A DNA stretch of 64,000 nt from Ignavibacteria bacterium UBA7675 (lineage in GTDB: Bacteria; Bacteroidota; Ignavibacteria; Kapaibacteriales; UB7675), in assembly GCA_002483085.1 (NCBI GenBank), contig DLHF01000063.1, positions 1-64,000 of the forward strand, read 5' to 3'. A program made the position numbers and the translations under genes. Each line of letters starts with the position of its first letter. Within the stretch, counting starts at the first letter, position 1. The notes beneath the pieces were generated by a model. It had not been told where the DNA came from. It made no database searches and worked only from the letters and a program-made list of their open reading frames with translations. Shown one piece after another: positions 59,136 to 64,000 of the stretch.

Positions 59136-60647
59136 CTATCGCGAAGGGCGTATCTGCCGCGTAGCTGCGGGCTCTGCTTTGCGGCTTTTTCCGCTCGGAA
59201 TAATAGCATAGGGGACATTGGGCGTGGGCTGGTAGGAAATCTGAACTTCGATGTATGTATCGTTGCCCGACCCCTGAATCACTTTGCCATTTTTTGCCAG
59301 CACAAGTACCTTGGCGTAATTGCCTTCCTCGGTTTGCACGACAAATGCGAAACCTTTGTTGCTGTTAATGATCTGTAGCTGTTCGATTTTATCAACAAAT
59401 AGCGGCGAAGGATCGCCCATATCTTCGAGGTTGGTAATGTCGGAATAGCGATTTGTACTTACATAGGTACGTCTGGCGAGCGCTCCATTAGGAAAGGTGA
59501 AGCTATTATCAACATATATGGTCTGTGCGGGCGAGCCAATCGCTGGCTGCATTGGTTCGCTATCGTCGAATGCTAAATCCCAATCGCCTCCGTCGGCAAT
59601 AGTCAGTACTCGTATCTGGCCAGTATTATCCTCGAAATCGACACCTGCGCCCATCGTTGATTTGGAGCCGTACAACCGTATGACTGGCGAGATACGCGCA
59701 GGAGCCCAACTGATAGATGCGTCGGAGCTTGCTTTCCCGGTTGTCGTTCGTGCGCGCAGAGTAAATGTGTACACGGTGCCTGCTGTAAGCTCGCCTACAG
59801 TGTAGGAAGTCTTTTCTTTGCCAATGGCGATAGGTTGCGAAGAACCACCGGGTTCGTAGGCCAGCTCGTATTTGTCGAAATTGGAATTACCTGCGTCGGG
59901 AGAGGCTGTCCACTGCAGACGTATTTCTGTGCTGCTGGTCGCTGTGGCAAGCAGACCCGACGGAGGTGCTGGCGGAGGGGTATTGTCATGTGTTGTTGCC
60001 GACGTTGATACCGATATGCTGCTGCGGCCATCAGCGGTGCGGGCTACCAGAGCAAACGTATAAAGCGTGCCTTCTGCAAGCCCGGTAGCTGTGTAGGAAG
60101 TAGCGGTGCTGGCCAGCTCGATGTCCTGCGCTCCATACGAAAGGATATACCCTGCAAAATCGCTCCAAGATGCACTTGTAGATGCAGTCCACGCAAGCTC
60201 TATTTCTGTGGCGTGGATATCTACTGTTCTGAAGTTAGTAGGCGAGGCAGGGGGTGGTAATGGGGGTGTTGCCACGCTGAATATTGCTGCAACGCTTTCT
60301 TCGCCTTCTGAGTTCAGGGCTTTCAAAGAGAATGTGTAGTTCGTGTTGGGTGCCAGCCCTGTTACAGTGTAGGACGTTGCTGCTTTGTTTATACCCGTGA
60401 TAGTAGTATCTGCATAGGAGAGCTTGTAGCCCGCCAGAGCGAGAATGCCATTACCACTTTTACCAGATTCTTGCAGCATGGCTTCCGAAGGAGTTTTCCA
60501 AGTGAGAGTAACGCTGGTGGGCGTGACCGATTCGGAACCAATTTCCCGGGGTATGGATGGAATGGGCTCAGGCTGAACGGGGTCGTCGCCACTACAGCCG
60601 GGGAGCAATGTGCAAAGTATGAGTAGTAGGGCAACGTAGAGTTTCAT
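59136..60647 (-). CDS. Fibronectin type III lipoprotein with conserved C-terminal module
   Basis: 503 residues. Lipoprotein signal: LLLILCTLLPGC, Cys18, followed by DDPVQPEP. Three fibronectin III domains (about 35-130, 133-225, 230-320), with repeats of TLYTFALVAR / TVYTFTLRAR type text. The last 180 residues (VIRLYGSKSTMGAGVDFE... GGDWDLAFDD... IGSPAQTIYVDNS... EGNYAKVLVLAKNG... YIEVQISYQPTPNVPYA) repeat almost motif for motif in the neighbouring lipoprotein at 60788. Its fold is unknown, with weak resemblance to HmuY-like WDLAF proteins. It is probably surface-exposed or periplasmic. Confidence 0.8.
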   Translation of the reverse strand: MKLYVALLLILCTLLPGCSGDDPVQPEPIPSIPREIGSESVTPTSVTLTWKTPSEAMLQESGKSGNGILALAGYKLSYADTTITGINKAATSYTVTGLAPNTNYTFSLKALNSEGEESVAAIFSVATPPLPPPASPTNFRTVDIHATEIELAWTASTSASWSDFAGYILSYGAQDIELASTATSYTATGLAEGTLYTFALVARTADGRSSISVSTSATTHDNTPPPAPPSGLLATATSSTEIRLQWTASPDAGNSNFDKYELAYEPGGSSQPIAIGKEKTSYTVGELTAGTVYTFTLRARTTTGKASSDASISWAPARISPVIRLYGSKSTMGAGVDFEDNTGQIRVLTIADGGDWDLAFDDSEPMQPAIGSPAQTIYVDNSFTFPNGALARRTYVSTNRYSDITNLEDMGDPSPLFVDKIEQLQIINSNKGFAFVVQTEEGNYAKVLVLAKNGKVIQGSGNDTYIEVQISYQPTPNVPYAIIPSGKSRKAEPAATRQIRPSR

Positions 60648-60729
60648 GGCAGTTCCTGATGGAGCTGTATAAGTGTATTGGTTGCCGCAAAAGTAACAAA
60701 GATTTTCCGATAAGTGGTTTTAAAATAAA

Positions 60730-60758
60730 AAATGCCCCGCCGAAAAAGCGGGGCATTT
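60730..60758 (-). terminator. Rho-independent terminator downstream of the second lipoprotein gene
   Basis: Stem AAATGCCCCGC / GCGGGGCATTT with a 7-nt loop and A/T-rich flanks (T-run on the minus strand). It separates the 60788-61756 lipoprotein gene from the 59136-60647 gene, so the two are not one simple operon. Confidence 0.85.
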
Positions 60759-60787
60759 GGTTGTAGCTATCTGTAGCTCAACAACAA

Positions 60788-61756
60788 TTACTTGGTAGCG
60801 CGTGCTGTATTGCGCTGTACGGTGTTGCCAACAACGAAGTCGGTCGGAACACCTTTGGGCAGTGCATACGGAGTATTGATTGTCGGTTGGTACGAAATCT
60901 GTACTTCGATATAGCGATCAGCACCTGTACCGTGAACAACTTGGCCGCCGGTTGCGAGTACTAATACTTTTGCGAAGTTACCTTCGGCAGTTTTAGCTAT
61001 AAAAGCGAACGGCTGTGTTGCTGTAGGTGTAAATGCCTGAAGCTGCTCTAATGTACCTGCTTGCAGAGCTGCGGATTCAAACACGCTCTCCAACGAGCTA
61101 GCACCTGTATAACGAGCCGAGCTTACGAAGGTTTTTTTAGCCATTTGATCGTTGTTCGGAGCTTTGAATGCTCCTGTTTCTGTAACATAGCTCGTCTGAT
61201 AAGGCGAACCAATGCCGAGTGTATCCGGGTCTGTATCGTCGAAGCCGATATCCCACGCGCCGCCATTGGCAACTTTGAGCTGTGCCGGAGCACCATCGGT
61301 ACCGCCGTTAAAATCCAAACCACTTCCCTGGCTCGATGCTGAACCGTACAGGCGAATAACGCCGGAGAAACGAGCCGGAGCCCATTTGATTTGCGTACCG
61401 CCGCTTACTGTACTGTTGCTGCCTTTAGCCTTCAGTGTAAAAGTATAAGGCGTTCCCACTGCAAGGTTTTCTACCGTGTACGATGTCTGATTAGCAGTAA
61501 TGCTGATCGGCGTTGTACCACCGGGTGAATAGGTCAGCTCATAGCCTGAAAGGCTGATGGTAGCCGAGCTCGACGGGGCTGTCCATTTCAGAAGGATTTT
61601 ACCTATGTTGCCTGTGTTGGCACCAGAGGTAGCCATGAGATTTGTTGGATTGTTAATAGTATCGGTGGGACCATTTTCATTTTCGTTACAACCGAACGCA
61701 ATAAGCGCAACGGCCAGCATAGCAAAAAAAGTGCTTGAAATTCTGAACTTCTTCAT
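60788..61756 (-). CDS. Fibronectin type III lipoprotein, shorter paralogue
   Basis: 322 residues. Lipoprotein signal (FFAMLAVALIAFGC, about Cys23), a single fibronectin III domain (about 40-125), then the same C-terminal module as its neighbour (VIRLYGSASSQGSGLDFNGGT... GGAWDIGFDD... IGSPYQTSYVTE... EGNFAKVLVLATGG... YIEVQISYQPTINTPYA). The pair therefore arose by duplication, with gain or loss of two fibronectin domains. It lies upstream of the longer gene on the same strand, separated by a terminator. Confidence 0.8.
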   Translation of the reverse strand: MKKFRISSTFFAMLAVALIAFGCNENENGPTDTINNPTNLMATSGANTGNIGKILLKWTAPSSSATISLSGYELTYSPGGTTPISITANQTSYTVENLAVGTPYTFTLKAKGSNSTVSGGTQIKWAPARFSGVIRLYGSASSQGSGLDFNGGTDGAPAQLKVANGGAWDIGFDDTDPDTLGIGSPYQTSYVTETGAFKAPNNDQMAKKTFVSSARYTGASSLESVFESAALQAGTLEQLQAFTPTATQPFAFIAKTAEGNFAKVLVLATGGQVVHGTGADRYIEVQISYQPTINTPYALPKGVPTDFVVGNTVQRNTARATK

Positions 61757-61990
61757 ACAGCGACTCCATAATGATAAAATTGTGAGAACAATATATTAGC
61801 CGACAATCGAAATCTGGGGAATATACGAAAGCGTTTTTGCGATTGTTCCAACTCTGGCAAACATTACTCGGGGGCAGAATGTTTCACAAAGGTAGAAACA
61901 CTGTAATTTCACGGGTGCAAATATTGAACAGTTCGCCCAAAAAATCAAGCGTTTTCCGCAGGTTGTGCTGGGTGGGTGGGCTATTATGCG

Positions 61991-63253
61991 TCAGTAATTT
62001 ACTACCGATCTGTGCCCCTTGATCCACACTTCGCTTATATGATTGACGCCAAAGTGGTAAATCATATCTGTGTAGGATGTAGTTCCGGCAATCAGGAAGC
62101 TCGCTTCTTTGCCCGGTTCCAGGCTGCCCATGCTATCGGAAGTAGCAATCGCCGCCGCGCCATTCAGCGTTGCTGCACACAGGGCCTCTTCCATTGTCAT
62201 TTTCATTTGGGTACAGGCCAGCGAGAGCATAAGCTGCATATTTTCGGTAAAGCAAGAGCCGGGATTGCAGTCCGTTGCCAAGGCAATGGCCATTCCTTCT
62301 TCAATCATCCGGCGGGCTGGTGCGTAGGGCAAGCCGAGGAAATAAGCCGTGCCCGGCAGAAGTGTTCCCACAACTCCAGCTTTGCTCATTGCCGCAATGC
62401 CTTCGCTATTGATATTCAGCAAATGGTCGGCAGAGCTACAGCTCAAGCGCGCCGAAAGAGCAGCGGCGCTTACGTCGCTGAGCTCGTCGGCGTGAATTTT
62501 CAGCTTCATTCCAGCTTGCTCGGCCCGCAGCAGGATGCGCTCTGTTTCTTCGATAGTATAATACCCTGTGTCGGTAAAAACATCGCAGAATTCTGCCAAT
62601 CCTTCCTCGGCTACAGCAGGTATCATTGTGTCGCAAAGCAAAGTGATATAGGCTTCGCGGTTGTTTTTGTATTCGGGCGGGATATCGTGTGCGCCCAGAA
62701 ATGTAGCACTGATGTGCAGCGGCAGTTCATCGCGCAGAATACGAATAGCACGGAGCTGGTTGAGCTCGCTTTCGAGGTCGAGGCCATAGCCACTTTTGAT
62801 TTCTACAGCCGTTGTGCCGTAGCGCATGGCGCTAGTTACTAAATGCAGACCAGTTGCGGCCAGTTGTTCCACAGAACTTTCGCGAACAGCGCGCATTGTC
62901 TTGAGAATGCCGCCGCCTTCGGCTGCAATTTCCTGGTAGGTTGTACCGCGCAGGCGCCGTGCAAATTCGTCCGACCGGTTGCCAGCAAATACCATGTGCG
63001 TGTGTGAGTCGACAAAACCCGGCAGCACGGTTTTGCCACTACAGTCTATAATCTCATCGGCGAGGAAGTCGAGGTTTTCCATACGGGTGTGAGCTTCTGC
63101 TGCTGTACCAATCCAATGCACAGTGCCATCGCGTATCAGCAAAGCACCGTCAGAGATTGCACCGATATCCTGCATTTGCGCGCCGCTTTTGCGGGCTGCG
63201 CCGTTGGCATTCATTGTAACAAGAGAAGCAATATTTGTAAGAAGTGTGGTCAT
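61991..63253 (-). CDS. hutI: Imidazolonepropionase
   Basis: 420 residues from MTTLLTNIASLVTMN; the codons before this are not family-like. Third step of histidine degradation: hydrolysis of imidazolonepropionate to formiminoglutamate. Amidohydrolase signatures: VLPGFVDSHTHMVFAGNRSDEFARRLRG (metal HxH), GTTAVEIKSGYGLDLESELN, LHISATFLGAHDIPPEY, LKIHADELSDVSAAALSARLSCSSADHLL, ALATDCNPGSC, and the C-terminal GAAAIATSDSMGSLEPGKEASFLI. Full-length. No other hut genes are in the window. Confidence 0.95.
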   Translation of the reverse strand: MTTLLTNIASLVTMNANGAARKSGAQMQDIGAISDGALLIRDGTVHWIGTAAEAHTRMENLDFLADEIIDCSGKTVLPGFVDSHTHMVFAGNRSDEFARRLRGTTYQEIAAEGGGILKTMRAVRESSVEQLAATGLHLVTSAMRYGTTAVEIKSGYGLDLESELNQLRAIRILRDELPLHISATFLGAHDIPPEYKNNREAYITLLCDTMIPAVAEEGLAEFCDVFTDTGYYTIEETERILLRAEQAGMKLKIHADELSDVSAAALSARLSCSSADHLLNINSEGIAAMSKAGVVGTLLPGTAYFLGLPYAPARRMIEEGMAIALATDCNPGSCFTENMQLMLSLACTQMKMTMEEALCAATLNGAAAIATSDSMGSLEPGKEASFLIAGTTSYTDMIYHFGVNHISEVWIKGHRSVVNY

Positions 63254-63313
63254 GGACAGAAGGAATAAAAGCGATAACAGGGAATGATAAGAAAACAATC
63301 GGCACGCGCATCA

Positions 63314-64000
63314 TTAGCGGAGAGCGAGAGCAAATTCGATGAATTCGGGAGGGATGTCGGCATAGCTGGTCTGCGAGTCGTCGGCAGCCACTGCCAGTGG
63401 TAGCGGATCGCTCATATGGCCTGTGTAGAAGGCAGAGTAGTAGCCGCTTTCGCATCGGTCGAACGCGTCCTTTACCATGCGATAGCCAAGCCAGCTCGCA
63501 CGCAGGATGTCGGTAGTCGCTGCTGTACCGCCGCGCTGGAAATAGCTCATATCGACCGACCGGATTTCGCGCCACACATTGCGCTGCTCAAAGATTTGTT
63601 CGAGTATGGATTTGATCTCGTCGAGCGATTTCGGGTACGCTTCGCTTACGATGATGCGCGAGTCGCGGTCGCGTTCGCTTATCATGGAAGCCATGCGCTC
63701 GAAGTTGACCTGTTCGTGTGGGCGGATAACGTACTCGGCACCGGAGGCGATACCGGCAAAAAGCGGAAGGAATGCGGAGTTGCGCCCCATCGAGCGAATC
63801 AGGTACACGCGGCGGTGTGCGCTGGCTGTATCGCGTATCCATTCCAGCATCTCAAGGCTTTTGTCGATGGCGCTGTAGAATCCTATCGACGAGCCGTGCA
63901 TATTGCATACGTCGTTGTCGATAGAGCCCGGGCAGACCAAAATGCGCGTGCGCAGCTTTTCACGGCGGAGAATGTCTTCGATGACGGCAGCCGCTCGCAG
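63314..64000 (-). CDS. Phosphofructokinase-family protein, 5' end outside the window
   Basis: About 229 residues are inside the window; the frame stays open to the edge, so the start and N-terminal ATP-binding part are missing. The visible part includes VCPGSIDNDVCNMHGSSIGFYSAIDKSLEMLEWIRDTASAHRRVYLIRSMGRNSAFLPLFAGIASGAEYVIRPHE, matching PFK's TIDND and MGR motifs (substrate binding), and VDMSYFQRGGTA / SWLGYRMVKDA. The classic TIDND reads SIDND here and the family GGDG part is not visible. Could be ATP- or PPi-dependent. It ends 60 bp before the hutI start. Confidence 0.85.
   Translation of the reverse strand: MRAAAVIEDILRREKLRTRILVCPGSIDNDVCNMHGSSIGFYSAIDKSLEMLEWIRDTASAHRRVYLIRSMGRNSAFLPLFAGIASGAEYVIRPHEQVNFERMASMISERDRDSRIIVSEAYPKSLDEIKSILEQIFEQRNVWREIRSVDMSYFQRGGTAATTDILRASWLGYRMVKDAFDRCESGYYSAFYTGHMSDPLPLAVAADDSQTSYADIPPEFIEFALALR

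Overview
The window is bacterial chromosome from a member of the Bacteroidota/Chlorobi superphylum, plausibly a Kapabacteria- or Ignavibacteria-like lineage. The evidence is two very large secreted proteins with type IX secretion (T9SS) C-terminal sorting domains, several lipoproteins ending in the same beta-rich module, a menaquinone-type methyltransferase, and a phage promoter of the Bacteroidota TTG / TAnnTTTG type. The genus cannot be fixed from sequence reading alone.

Layout. Bases 1-18334 are host: a giant T9SS surface protein, DNA polymerase I, a soluble TPR histidine kinase, dephospho-CoA kinase, a lipoprotein, malate dehydrogenase, a hemerythrin-like protein, a small cytochrome-like lipoprotein, PanB, MenG/UbiE and a UDP-galactopyranose-mutase-like flavoprotein. 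Bases 18335-51851 are a complete-looking Mu-type transposable prophage of about 33.5 kb. Bases 51852-64000 are host again: a T9SS subtilase, enoyl-CoA hydratase, an OmpA-like protein, a dienelactone hydrolase, alanine dehydrogenase, two fibronectin-III lipoproteins, imidazolonepropionase and the C-terminal part of a phosphofructokinase-family protein.

The prophage. Its ends carry seven copies of a 13-bp motif (CGTTCACTAATTA), arranged like the transposase-binding sites of phage Mu, inside a 17-bp terminal inverted repeat and flanked by CTAT on both sides. The gene order is unlike Mu. Leftward from 34.45 kb run scaffold, major capsid, fibre/collar proteins, a holin - endolysin - spanin lysis cassette, tail tube, frameshifted tail chaperones, tape measure, tail tip proteins and a Dam methylase. 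Rightward from 34.58 kb run connector, terminase, portal, gpG-like protein and a small zincin. Then come a leftward split repressor (HTH plus S24 peptidase) with a secreted-protein cargo gene, and a rightward early operon: small DNA-binding protein, MuA-like transposase, Lar-like zinc protein, many small genes, a MazG-like fusion, Gam, a ParB-like protein and a displaced MuF head protein. No tail sheath is seen, so this looks like a transposable siphophage of the general B3/D3112 kind.

The most striking observations are: the MuA-like transposase appears to have lost both catalytic aspartates (N208, E281, E338 at the DDE positions) and no MuB ATPase is present; the early promoter has a perfect operator palindrome exactly between its -35 and -10 boxes; the tail chaperone pair has a candidate +1 frameshift site (TTT_CGA); and the phage end arrays are unusually elaborate.
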